Assembly: GCA_023250255.1 (NCBI GenBank)
Contig: JAHFBB010000011.1
Coordinates: 1 to 11,607, forward strand
Direction of reading: 5' to 3'
Length of the DNA: 11,607 nt
Origin: Chloroflexota bacterium
GTDB taxonomy: Bacteria > Chloroflexota > Limnocylindria > QHBO01
Shown: positions 1-6,948 of the stretch, piece after piece
Numbering within the stretch: position 1 is the stretch's first letter
Layout: each line of letters begins with the position of its first letter
Translations under genes and position numbers: made by a program
The notes under the pieces: generated by a model
Database searches by the model: none
What the model saw: only the letters and a program-made list of their open reading frames with translations
Told to the model about the DNA's origin: nothing

Positions 1-1
1 G

Positions 2-778
2 ACCCTGGTGTCGGTTGGCTACGCCAACGGCAAGATCGGGACGATTCAGCCGATTGCCGAGATTGGAGAAATCTGCCGTCGAGCGGGCGTGCTGTTCCAC
101 ACCGATGCCATCCAGGCCGCGGCTCACCTGGACCTTGACGTGGATTCGCTGCAGATTGACCTCCTGAGCCTGGCATCGCACAAGCTGGAAGGGCCCAAGG
201 GGTCGGGTGCCCTGTTCGTCAGGCAGGGAACGGCCCTGCTGCCCCAGCAACAGGGCGGATCGCAGGAGCGTCAGCGTCGCGCAGGGACCGAGGACGTTGC
301 CTCGGTGGTCGGCCTGGCGGAAGCCCTTCGCCTGGCCCAGGGCGATGCCGACCTGCGTGACGCGGAACACGCTCGACAGCGCGCCCTGTCGGCAACGCTG
401 TTCACCGCGTTGGGCACGCTCGGTGGTGGTGAGCGCAGCGGCCACCCGCGGGAGCGGGTGGGGGGGATTGCCTCGTGGCTATTCGATGACCTCAACGGCG
501 ATGACCTGGTGGCCTCGGCCGATCTCGACGGTCTGGCGGTTTCCACCGGCAGCGCCTGCACCTCCGGTTCCACTGAACCGAGCCATGTCCTGCTGGCCGT
601 TGGACTGACGCCCGACCAGGCGCGCGGATCGCTGCGGATCAGCCTGGGCCGGACGACCACCGCGGAGGAAGTGGCCACAGCCGTGGCCATCCTCGAGCGC
701 TGTGTCGGCCGGTTGCGAGAGGCCACACCGACACCGGTGACCCGTGAGGACCGCCTGCCCGCCCCCGCGGGCGCCTGA
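2..778 (+). CDS. Cysteine desulfurase, IscS/NifS family (5' end cut off)
   Basis: This is a PLP-dependent enzyme that removes sulfur from L-cysteine as a protein-bound persulfide. The reading frame is open from base 2 to a TGA at 776-778, giving 258 visible residues. Compared with E. coli IscS, roughly the first 140-150 residues are outside the window. Counting the GTG at 8 as residue 1, the PLP-contacting Asp33 and Gln36 lie in HTDAIQ, the Schiff-base Lys59 in SHKLEGPKG, an RAGTED motif follows near 91-96, and the persulfide-carrying Cys184 lies in STGSACTSGSTEPSHVL, which is typical of IscS-type (group I) enzymes. The usually conserved NNE-(I/T)-G segment reads ANGKIG here. The stop overlaps the mnmA start by one base (TGATG), so this enzyme probably serves MnmA, like B. 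subtilis YrvO, though a general Fe-S role is not excluded. The family assignment is firm; the exact subtype is inferred. Confidence 0.95.
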   Translation, partial: TLVSVGYANGKIGTIQPIAEIGEICRRAGVLFHTDAIQAAAHLDLDVDSLQIDLLSLASHKLEGPKGSGALFVRQGTALLPQQQGGSQERQRRAGTEDVASVVGLAEALRLAQGDADLRDAEHARQRALSATLFTALGTLGGGERSGHPRERVGGIASWLFDDLNGDDLVASADLDGLAVSTGSACTSGSTEPSHVLLAVGLTPDQARGSLRISLGRTTTAEEVATAVAILERCVGRLREATPTPVTREDRLPAPAGA

Positions 779-1863
779 TGGGCAGGCTGGTGGCCGCCAT
801 GAGCGGCGGGGTGGACTCGTCGGTTGCGGCAGCCCTGGTGGTGAGTGAGGCCGCCCGAACGGGTGGCGAAGTCGTCGGGGTCTGGATGCGCACCCACCCC
901 GATCTCGGCGAAGGCTGGGAATCCTCCCGCTCATGCTGCTCGGCCGAGGCGGCCGATGACGCCCGCCGGGTGGCCGCCGCCCTGGACATCCCGTTCTACA
1001 TCCTCAACGTCGAGGAGGACTTCCAGCGCGATGTCATTGACGCGTTTGCCAACGACTACCTGGCGGGAATGACGCCCAATCCCTGCCAGGCCTGCAACCA
1101 ATACGTCAAGTTCGACCTGCTCCTCCGCCGCGGCCGCGCGGCGTACGACGCAGACGCCATGGTCACCGGTCACTACGCCCGAACCGAGTTCCGCGACGGT
1201 CGTTGGCGGTTGTTGCGGGCGGCGGATGCCGACAAGGACCAGACCTACTTCCTGTGGGTCCTGGGTCAGGAACAGTTGGCGAGGACGCGCTTCCCGTTGG
1301 GCGAGATGACCAAGCCCCAGGTCCGGGCCACCGCCCGCGAACTGGGCCTGGCCACCGCCGACAAGCCCGAATCGCAGGAGATCTGCTTCGTCCCGGCGGG
1401 GGACTACCGCGCGCTCCTGGCGGAACAGCGCGGCTACGCCGGAACGGCGGGAGCCGTGGTGGATACCGAAGGCACCCGATTGGGCAGCCACACCGGGTTC
1501 GCCCACTACACGGTGGGACAACGCAAGGGCCTGGGCGCCCTGGCCAACGAGCCGCGCTACGTCCGGGAGGTCCGACCCGAACGGAACGAGGTGGTGGTCG
1601 GCTCCCGGGCCGACCTGGAGTCGAGCTCGTTCATCGTCGAGCAGCGCCGGTTCGTGGCAGGTGTGCCGCCTGCTGAACGATTCTCCGCGCAGGTTCGCAT
1701 CCGTCACCGTGGCGCCGAAGTTCCCGCGGAGGTCACCCTCATCGGGGCAGACCGGTTCCTGGTCGAGACCGAATCCCCGGTTTGGGCCGCGGCGCCGGGC
1801 CAGGCAGCGGTGCTGTACGACGGGGCCGAATGCCTTGGGGGCGGCCGGATCGCACGGAACTGA
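778..1863 (+). CDS. mnmA: tRNA-specific 2-thiouridylase MnmA
   Basis: MnmA adenylates and thiolates U34 of Lys, Glu and Gln tRNAs in the cytoplasm to give 2-thiouridine, using persulfide sulfur. The 361-residue length matches the family (E. coli 368). Visible motifs in order are the ATP-binding PP-loop SGGVDSS at 9-15, CCS near 53-55, NPCQACN at 102-108, TGHYAR at 130-135, DKDQTYFL at 152-159, SQEICF at 199-204 and VGQRKGLG at 247-254, followed by the C-terminal beta-barrel region. Cys106 and Cys203 correspond to the catalytic pair Cys102/Cys199 of E. coli. Cys103 stands where E. coli has Asp99, giving a three-cysteine set. The ATG at 778 overlaps the desulfurase stop and puts the PP-loop at the normal distance from the N terminus. 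No strong ribosome binding site precedes it, so translation probably depends on coupling to the upstream gene. Confidence 0.97.
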   Translation: MGRLVAAMSGGVDSSVAAALVVSEAARTGGEVVGVWMRTHPDLGEGWESSRSCCSAEAADDARRVAAALDIPFYILNVEEDFQRDVIDAFANDYLAGMTPNPCQACNQYVKFDLLLRRGRAAYDADAMVTGHYARTEFRDGRWRLLRAADADKDQTYFLWVLGQEQLARTRFPLGEMTKPQVRATARELGLATADKPESQEICFVPAGDYRALLAEQRGYAGTAGAVVDTEGTRLGSHTGFAHYTVGQRKGLGALANEPRYVREVRPERNEVVVGSRADLESSSFIVEQRRFVAGVPPAERFSAQVRIRHRGAEVPAEVTLIGADRFLVETESPVWAAAPGQAAVLYDGAECLGGGRIARN

Positions 1864-2186
1864 TGCTGCCCGCCTGGTGGATCTGGGCGGTCGCGTCGGC
1901 GGTGGCCAACCTGGCCGTCCTGGTGCTCATCCGCGGCCGCTGGACACGTCGGGTGGCCTGGCTGGCGCTGGCGAGCATGGGGGGAACGGTGGCTGGCAAC
2001 CTGGTGGCCGGCCGAATCGGGCTCGAGATCCTGACCATCGGCGGCTTCCACCTCGTCGCGGCAACCATCGGTGCCCAGCTGGCGATGTGGGTGCTCATCC
2101 TGTTGGCCGCTGCGGCTCCCGCGCGCCGGTCGCCCGCTGCGACCCCGCCGGAAGTGGGGCAGGACGAGGTTCCGCCCGACCGGTAG
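1863..2186 (+). CDS. Small three-helix membrane protein, function unknown
   Basis: I do not recognise this 107-residue protein. Its ATG shares a base with the mnmA stop (TGATG), which supports this start over an in-frame ATG at 1782 inside mnmA. The sequence is strongly hydrophobic, with likely membrane helices at about residues 4-23, 32-52 and 58-83. A basic loop (RGRWTRR, about 24-30) lies between the first two, and a Pro/Ala-rich polar tail of about 20 residues follows. By the positive-inside rule the first loop and the C-terminal tail would be cytoplasmic. There are no cysteines and no visible catalytic motif. The overlap with mnmA suggests co-translation with the thiolation genes, but says little about function. 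That it is a real gene is supported by the coupled start, the coherent hydrophobic pattern and codon use like its neighbours. Confidence 0.75.
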   Translation: MLPAWWIWAVASAVANLAVLVLIRGRWTRRVAWLALASMGGTVAGNLVAGRIGLEILTIGGFHLVAATIGAQLAMWVLILLAAAAPARRSPAATPPEVGQDEVPPDR

Positions 2187-2189
2187 ACT
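2184..2189 (+). promoter_or_regulatory. Possible -10 box ahead of the YtxH-family gene
   Basis: TAGACT overlaps the stop codon of the membrane-protein gene and lies 35 bases upstream of the next ATG. It matches TATAAT at four of six positions. No convincing -35 element sits at normal spacing: the bases 17 upstream read AGGACG, which shares only GAC with TTGACA. A separate transcript for the YtxH gene is plausible, but read-through from mnmA is as likely. Confidence 0.25.
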
Positions 2190-2224
2190 GTGGGGCCACC
2201 AGGCACGCGAGGACAATCACTCTC

Positions 2225-2494
2225 ATGAAGGATTCCGGGTTCGGCAGTTTTCTTGCCGGCGTGATCATCGGCGGCTTGATCGGTACCGCCATTGGTCTCC
2301 TGCTGGCACCAGAATCAGGCGAAGAGCTTCGCGAACACGTCTCTGACTTTGTCGACGAGAAGAAGTCGGCCATGGGAGAAGCGGTCAGCGAGGGCAAGGC
2401 GGCAGCCGAGCAGGCTCGGGCGACCATGATGTCCGCCCTCCAGAAGGATGCCCTGACCGAGGCCGCCGAGGCCGTTGAGGGCAGCGCCTCCTAG
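2225..2494 (+). CDS. YtxH-family single-pass membrane protein
   Basis: This 89-residue protein has the YtxH/gas-vesicle-related layout. A short N terminus is followed by a glycine-rich membrane helix at about 7-28 and the family signature GLLLAPESGEELREHV at about 23-38. A long alanine- and glutamate-rich amphipathic helix then extends to the C terminus and probably lies in the cytoplasm. Family members are linked to envelope or general stress in several bacteria, but no biochemical activity is established. The ATG at 2225 is chosen because the hydrophobic helix begins six residues later. A GAGG at 2209-2212 is a weak ribosome binding site 12 bases upstream. The gene stands apart from both neighbours (38 bases before it, 91 after), unlike the overlapping genes around it. 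Confidence 0.85.
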   Translation: MKDSGFGSFLAGVIIGGLIGTAIGLLLAPESGEELREHVSDFVDEKKSAMGEAVSEGKAAAEQARATMMSALQKDALTEAAEAVEGSAS

Positions 2495-2532
2495 TCCGAC
2501 ACCGGTCAGCCAACCTGAATCTTGAGCAAACT

Positions 2533-2570
2533 GGGAGCCGGCACGGCCGGCTCCCGCCGCGTATGGCGGG
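2533..2570 (+). promoter_or_regulatory. Two overlapping hairpins in the alaS leader
   Basis: Bases 2533-2542 and 2546-2555 are a perfect 10-bp inverted repeat around the loop ACG. A second inverted repeat, CCCGCC at 2553-2558 and GGCGGG at 2565-2570, uses the last three bases of the first. The two stems therefore cannot both form in full. The second stem covers most of the purine-rich run at 2565-2573 that is the likely alaS ribosome binding site. No T-run follows either stem, so this is not a standard intrinsic terminator. It could be a translational switch, a DNA palindrome bound by a protein (E. coli AlaRS binds a palindrome at its own promoter), or a relic of a terminator for the YtxH gene. 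The structure is visible in the sequence; the function is inferred. Confidence 0.5.
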
Positions 2571-2585
2571 GAGATGGGCGCCCAG

Positions 2586-5204
2586 ATGAGTATTCGATCG
2601 GCAGCGGAACTGCGGGAGCGATTCCAGAGCTTCTTCGAGGAGCGCGGACACGCCCGAGTTCCGGCTGCCCCGTTGCTGGCCGGAGACGACCCGACCCTGC
2701 TGTTCACCAACTCGGGGATGGTCCAGTTCAAGCGCGTCCTGACCGGCGAGGAGACGCGCGATTACACCCGGGCCGTGGACAGCCAGCCGTGCCTGCGCGT
2801 GGCCGGCAAACACAACGATTTCGAGGAGGTCGGCCGCACGCCGCGCCACCAGACCCTGTTCGAGATGCTCGGCAACTGGAGTTTCGGCGACTACTTCAAG
2901 CGCGACGCCATCCTCTGGGCCTGGGAGTTCCTGACCGTGGAACTCGGGCTGGATCCGACACGCCTGGCGGCCACCGTCTATACCGATGACAACGAGGCCT
3001 ACGACATCTGGACGACCGAGATCGGCCTGCCAGCGGATCGCGTGGTGCGCTACGGGAACATCGACGCCGGCGACGACCGCAACTTCTGGCAGATGGCCGA
3101 TACCGGTCCCTGCGGACCGTGCAGCGAAATCCACTACGACCGGGGCGCCGAACTGAGCGAAGGGCCCGAATGCATACCGGATCATTCCGAGCACTGCCCG
3201 CGCTGGCTCGAATTCTGGAACCTGGTGTTCATGCAGTTCGACCGGGCCAGCGACGGCACGCTTTCACCGCTGCCATTCCAAAGCGTGGATACCGGCATGG
3301 GCCTCGAGCGGATGGCCACCATCCTGCAGGGGGTGGACAGCAACTACCAGACCGACCTGTTCATTCCGATCATCGCGCGCCTCGCTGCCCACCTCGGCCA
3401 TGACCCGGACACGGTCGAGAGCGAACGATTCAGTTACCAGGTTGTTGCCGACCACTCGCGGGCGGCGACCTTTCTGCTGGCCGAGGGAGTCAAACCGTCG
3501 AACGAGGGTGCGGGGTACGTCCTGCGCCGGCTCATCCGACGCGCCGTGCGCCACGTTCGGCTGATGGGAATCAGCGAGCGGGTCCTCGGCGAGACCTGCG
3601 CCACGGTCATCGACCTGATGGGCGACGCCTACCCGCAACTCGAGCGCGATCACCCCCGGATCCTGGCCGAGGTGCAGGCCGAGGAGGCGAAGTTTCACCG
3701 AACCCTCGAGGCGGGCACCCAGCGACTGGCCGACCTGGTCGCCGCTGTCGGGGACGGTGGTGCCATCAGCGGGACCGATGCCTTCCGGCTGCATGACACC
3801 TTCGGCTTTCCCATCGACCTGACCGTCGAGATGGCCGCCGAAGCGAATGTCACCGTGGACCGGGACGGCTTCGAGACCGAGATGACCGCCCAACGCGACC
3901 GCTCGCGCGGAGCCCGCGCGGCACGCTTCAGCGCGGATCCATCGCTGACGGGGCTGGTCTCGGAGTTCATCGGCTACCCGAACCAGACCGCCGGCGAGGG
4001 GACCGTGCTGGCTATTGCCGGCGATGCCGACGCTGCCCAGGTCGTGCTCGATCGGAGCCCGTTCTACGCCGAGGGTGGGGGCCAGATCGGCGACCACGGG
4101 CGCCTGGTCGGGGAGCAGGGATCTCTCGAGGTGACCGACACCCAGCGCCATGGCGAGGCCATCGTTCACCTCGGGCTGCTGTCAGGGACCCTGTCCGCCG
4201 GCGAATCCGTGCGCGCGGAGGTCGATGGCGAACGGCGTTGGGGCGCTGCCCGCAACCACACCGCCACCCATCTACTCCACCGAGCCCTGCGCGACGTTCT
4301 CGGCGAGCAGGCCCGCCAGGCGGGCAGTTGGGTGGGGCCGGATGCGCTGCGCTTCGATTTCCCGGCGAGCGGCCCAACCTCACGCGATGACCTGCGGGCG
4401 GTCGAGCGCGCGGTGAACGCCCGGATCCGTGACGACCTGGTGGTGACCCCCGCCTGGATACCGTTCGAGGAGGCACAGGCCGCCGGCGCCGACATGTTCT
4501 TCGGTGAGAAGTACGCTCCCGAATCGGTGCGGATGGTCACCTGCGGCTCCTTCAGCCGCGAACTGTGCGGTGGGACCCACGTGGCGGCCACGGGGCAGAT
4601 CGGCTCATTCCGCATTCTTGGCGAGGCGAGCATTGGTACCGGCCTGCGACGGATCGAAGCCGTGACCGGAGTGGCGGCGGACGAACTCGTCGCCGATCGC
4701 CTTGATGCACTCCACCGCACGGCCACCCTGCTGGGTGACCGCGAGGAGAACGTCCCGACACGGGTTGAGGTACTGCTGGCGCGCGTGAAAGGCGCCAACC
4801 GCGCCGCCCCGACATCCTCACTGGATGCCGCCGGCGCAATTCACGACGCCACCGAAGTTGGCGACGCCGCACTCATCGTCGGGCGCTATCCAGAAGCGGA
4901 TGCCAGCGCGCTGCGACGATGGGTGGATGCCATCCGCACCTCCGCCGGCCGGTTCGTGGCGGTGGGCGCGGGGACCGCGGCGGATCAGGCGACCGTGGTC
5001 ATTGCCGCCAGTCGCGACCTGACGGCCGAGGGCTTCGACGCAGTGCCCATCGCGCGGGCCGCGGCCGAACTGATCGGCGGCGGTGGAGGAGGCCGAGCGG
5101 ACCTGGCGCAGGCCGGCGGCCGGAACCTGGCGGCCCTGGATGGAGCCCTGGCGGAGGCCAGCCGGCTCGCCCGCGAGGCCATCCTGGCACTCGAACCGGA
5201 GTGA
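2586..5204 (+). CDS. alaS: Alanyl-tRNA synthetase
   Basis: AlaRS charges tRNA-Ala in the cytoplasm and edits mischarged Ser/Gly. The 872-residue length fits the family (E. coli 876). The class II catalytic core includes FTNSGMVQFK at 40-49, the motif 2 region RTPRHQTLFEMLGNWSFGDYF at about 84-104, MADTGPCGPCSEIHY at 170-184 and motif 3 DTGMGLER at 235-242. The editing domain carries the zinc-binding HxxxH (His558, His562) and CxxxH (Cys661, His665). The C-Ala domain has the glycine-rich GRADLAQAGG near 836-845. The segment linking editing and C-Ala domains is somewhat short and less charged than in E. coli. An in-frame ATG at 2574 is the alternative start. It abuts the GGGGAG at 2568-2573 with no spacing, whereas the ATG at 2586 leaves 12 bases and gives a normal N terminus. 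alaS heads the downstream operon. Confidence 0.97.
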   Translation: MSIRSAAELRERFQSFFEERGHARVPAAPLLAGDDPTLLFTNSGMVQFKRVLTGEETRDYTRAVDSQPCLRVAGKHNDFEEVGRTPRHQTLFEMLGNWSFGDYFKRDAILWAWEFLTVELGLDPTRLAATVYTDDNEAYDIWTTEIGLPADRVVRYGNIDAGDDRNFWQMADTGPCGPCSEIHYDRGAELSEGPECIPDHSEHCPRWLEFWNLVFMQFDRASDGTLSPLPFQSVDTGMGLERMATILQGVDSNYQTDLFIPIIARLAAHLGHDPDTVESERFSYQVVADHSRAATFLLAEGVKPSNEGAGYVLRRLIRRAVRHVRLMGISERVLGETCATVIDLMGDAYPQLERDHPRILAEVQAEEAKFHRTLEAGTQRLADLVAAVGDGGAISGTDAFRLHDTFGFPIDLTVEMAAEANVTVDRDGFETEMTAQRDRSRGARAARFSADPSLTGLVSEFIGYPNQTAGEGTVLAIAGDADAAQVVLDRSPFYAEGGGQIGDHGRLVGEQGSLEVTDTQRHGEAIVHLGLLSGTLSAGESVRAEVDGERRWGAARNHTATHLLHRALRDVLGEQARQAGSWVGPDALRFDFPASGPTSRDDLRAVERAVNARIRDDLVVTPAWIPFEEAQAAGADMFFGEKYAPESVRMVTCGSFSRELCGGTHVAATGQIGSFRILGEASIGTGLRRIEAVTGVAADELVADRLDALHRTATLLGDREENVPTRVEVLLARVKGANRAAPTSSLDAAGAIHDATEVGDAALIVGRYPEADASALRRWVDAIRTSAGRFVAVGAGTAADQATVVIAASRDLTAEGFDAVPIARAAAELIGGGGGGRADLAQAGGRNLAALDGALAEASRLAREAILALEPE
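5198..5201 (+). promoter_or_regulatory. Ribosome binding site bearing on the ruvX start
   Basis: GGAG at the end of alaS lies eight bases before the GTG at 5210 but overlaps the GTG at 5201. Spacing favours 5210 as the ruvX start. Conservation of the first beta strand (SRVLGIDHG) and the 4-base GTGA overlap favour 5201. The sequence does not settle it; the difference is three residues. Confidence 0.4.
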
Positions 5205-5635
5205 GTCGGGTGCTGGGAATCGATCACGGGACACGCCGGATAGGCGTGGCGGTTGCCGACAGCGAAACGGCGCTGGCCTTCGAACGCCCGGCGCTGCGGG
5301 CCGGATCCCGTGCGGCGGATGTCGCGGCGGTCGCAGAGCTTGCGCGGACCGAGGGTGCCACCACGGTTGTCCTTGGCCTGCCACTGGACGAATCCGGCCT
5401 GGAGAACGACCAATCGGCGCCGGCGCGCGCCTTCGGTGACGCCCTGGCGGAGCGCGGGCTGAACGTGGTGTACGTCAACGAGCGGCTGACCAGCGTGGAG
5501 GCGCAGCGGCAGCTGAATCAGGCGGGGCGGAGGCCGAATGCGAAGAGCGGGGAGCTGGACTCGGCGGCGGCTCGCCTGATCCTGCAAGAATTCCTCGACC
5601 GGCGCATCGGCGCCCCCCGAATCGAGGAGCCCTGA
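5201..5635 (+). CDS. ruvX: RuvX/YqgF-family RNase H-fold nuclease
   Basis: RuvX (YqgF) is a small RNase H-like enzyme needed for 5'-end maturation of pre-16S rRNA in E. coli and also described as a possible Holliday-junction resolvase. The protein has 144 residues from the GTG at 5201, in the normal range. Motifs are VLGIDHGTRRIGVA at 4-17 with the metal-binding Asp8, VVLGLPLDESG at 56-66, NERLTSVEA at 93-101 with Glu94, and LDSAAARLIL at 119-128 with Asp120. The usual DERLT reads NERLT here, a mild change that leaves the glutamate in place. The start overlaps the alaS stop as GTGA and the stop overlaps the mltG start as TGATG, so translation is probably coupled on both sides. The alaS-ruvX-mltG order is shared with Bacillus and actinobacteria and supports the assignment. 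Confidence 0.95.
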   Translation: MSRVLGIDHGTRRIGVAVADSETALAFERPALRAGSRAADVAAVAELARTEGATTVVLGLPLDESGLENDQSAPARAFGDALAERGLNVVYVNERLTSVEAQRQLNQAGRRPNAKSGELDSAAARLILQEFLDRRIGAPRIEEP

Positions 5636-6948
5636 TGCACGAGCCCGGCCTGTCGCCCGCCGAGCAGGAAGAACGGCGCAACGCGCGGATCCGCAAATTG
5701 CGGTCCGATCGCGAGGCGAGCTCGCACAAGTCGCGCCGGCGGTTGCAGCCGGTGGTGTTCCTGTTCTGGCTGGCGGGGATCATCGCCCTTACCGGGATCC
5801 TCATCTTCATCGGTTTCCTGCTGTCCGCTCCGCGGCTGCTCGCCTGGGTCGAAGATCACCCGACCACCATCGACAATGGGATCGTCCTGAACTTTGTCGA
5901 GTGGTACTCCCCTGAATCACTGACCGATACGGCCGCCAGCACCGAGCATCGGCGAGTCAGCGTGGAAATTCCTCCGGGATCAACCGATTCAGAGATCGGG
6001 GAGCTCCTGCTGTGGCGCGGGGTCATCGACTCGCGCCTTCGCTTCCAGCATCACGTCTACCTGGCGAATCGGTCCGGCGCACTGCAGGCCGGACGCTACG
6101 ACCTCTCGCCAAGTGCACCGCCGTCAGTGATCGTGGCCAGTCTCCGCCAGGAAGGCGCGCCGGAGGTCCAGATCACGCTCATCGAGGGATGGCGGCTGGA
6201 GCAGATCGTCGGCTACCTCGACCAGACCAGCCTGACCATGAACCTCGACGAGTTCGTCGAGTTGGTCATCCATCCCCCGGCTGATCTCATCGCCGCCCAT
6301 CCGGTCCTGGCGGGGCTGCCGGAGGGTCGCACGCTGGAGGGATACCTGTTCCCCGACACCTATCGGCTGGAGGTCAACGCTTCCGCGCGCAGCATCATCG
6401 ACCTGCTGGTGAACACCCTGGAGGTCCGGCTGACCCAGGAAATGCGCGATGCCATCACCGCTCGTGGTCTGACCATCGACCAGGCGCTGGTGGTGGCGTC
6501 CATCGTGGAGCGCGAGGCCGTGCTCGATTCCGAGCGGCCCCTGATCGCCGGCGTCTACCTCCATCGGCTGGAAACTCCCGGCTGGCGCCTCGATGCCGAC
6601 CCGACCCTGCAATACGGGATCGACTCGGGCGACTACGCGGGCTTCCCGCACAGCGAGTGGCGGAACTTGGACTGGTGGCGCCAGCTGACCAGTGGCGGGG
6701 CCGACGTCGTGCTTGCCGAGGCGTACGCCGGCTTCCAGACCTATCAGCACACCGGGCTGCCGCCCTGGCCGATTGCCGCGCCGCGCCTGGCGACCCTCCA
6801 AGCGGTGGCCTTGCCCGACATGAGCGCCGGCTACTTCTTCTTCGTGGCCGCCTGTCCCGACGGGGTTCGTGACGGGTCGCACCGGTTTGCGGTCACCCTG
6901 GCCGAACACGAGGCGAACATCGCCCAGATGAATGCGGAGTGCCCGTGA
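5635..6948 (+). CDS. mltG: Endolytic murein transglycosylase MltG (YceG family)
   Basis: MltG is an inner-membrane lytic transglycosylase that cuts nascent peptidoglycan strands and so sets glycan length. The 437-residue protein has a charged cytoplasmic N terminus (1-38), one membrane helix at about 39-63, a LysM-like/extracytoplasmic region and the YceG catalytic domain. Signatures are LEGYLFPDTY at 234-243, ASIVEREA at 288-295 with catalytic Glu292 (E. coli Glu218), DADPTLQYG at 320-328, FQTYQHTGLPPWPI at 367-380, YFFFVA at 400-405 and HRFAVTLAEH at 416-425. The usual YNTY...GLPPGPI reads FQTY...GLPPWPI. The only cysteines, Cys407 and Cys436, are both extracytoplasmic and near the C terminus. 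The ATG at 5635 is preceded by GAGGAG at 5624-5629 with five-base spacing. Confidence 0.95.
   Translation: MHEPGLSPAEQEERRNARIRKLRSDREASSHKSRRRLQPVVFLFWLAGIIALTGILIFIGFLLSAPRLLAWVEDHPTTIDNGIVLNFVEWYSPESLTDTAASTEHRRVSVEIPPGSTDSEIGELLLWRGVIDSRLRFQHHVYLANRSGALQAGRYDLSPSAPPSVIVASLRQEGAPEVQITLIEGWRLEQIVGYLDQTSLTMNLDEFVELVIHPPADLIAAHPVLAGLPEGRTLEGYLFPDTYRLEVNASARSIIDLLVNTLEVRLTQEMRDAITARGLTIDQALVVASIVEREAVLDSERPLIAGVYLHRLETPGWRLDADPTLQYGIDSGDYAGFPHSEWRNLDWWRQLTSGGADVVLAEAYAGFQTYQHTGLPPWPIAAPRLATLQAVALPDMSAGYFFFVAACPDGVRDGSHRFAVTLAEHEANIAQMNAECP

Noticed and set aside
2496..2522. Promoter for alaS (CCGACA ... GAATCT)
   Set aside because: CCGACA matches four of six bases of a -35 box, but the -10 candidate at 15-base spacing matches poorly. 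A promoter is likely somewhere in this gap, yet I cannot place it.
2533..2580. Intrinsic terminator for the YtxH gene
   Set aside because: The stem is strong but the bases after it are GCCGCGTATGG, with no T-run. A standard Rho-independent terminator is not supported.
2495..2585. T-box riboswitch ahead of alaS
   Set aside because: alaS is a common T-box target in some bacteria, but the gap is only 91 bases and I find no TGGnACCGCG motif or room for a specifier stem. CCGCCGCG near 2554 is not enough.
271..5587. Long open frames on the - strand opposite the desulfurase, mnmA, alaS and ruvX
   Set aside because: They lie antisense to clearly conserved genes, have no recognisable motifs, are rich in Arg, Pro, Gly and Ala as expected from GC-rich third positions, and have no own start signals. 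The same holds for those opposite mltG, the peptidase gene, xseA and dxs.
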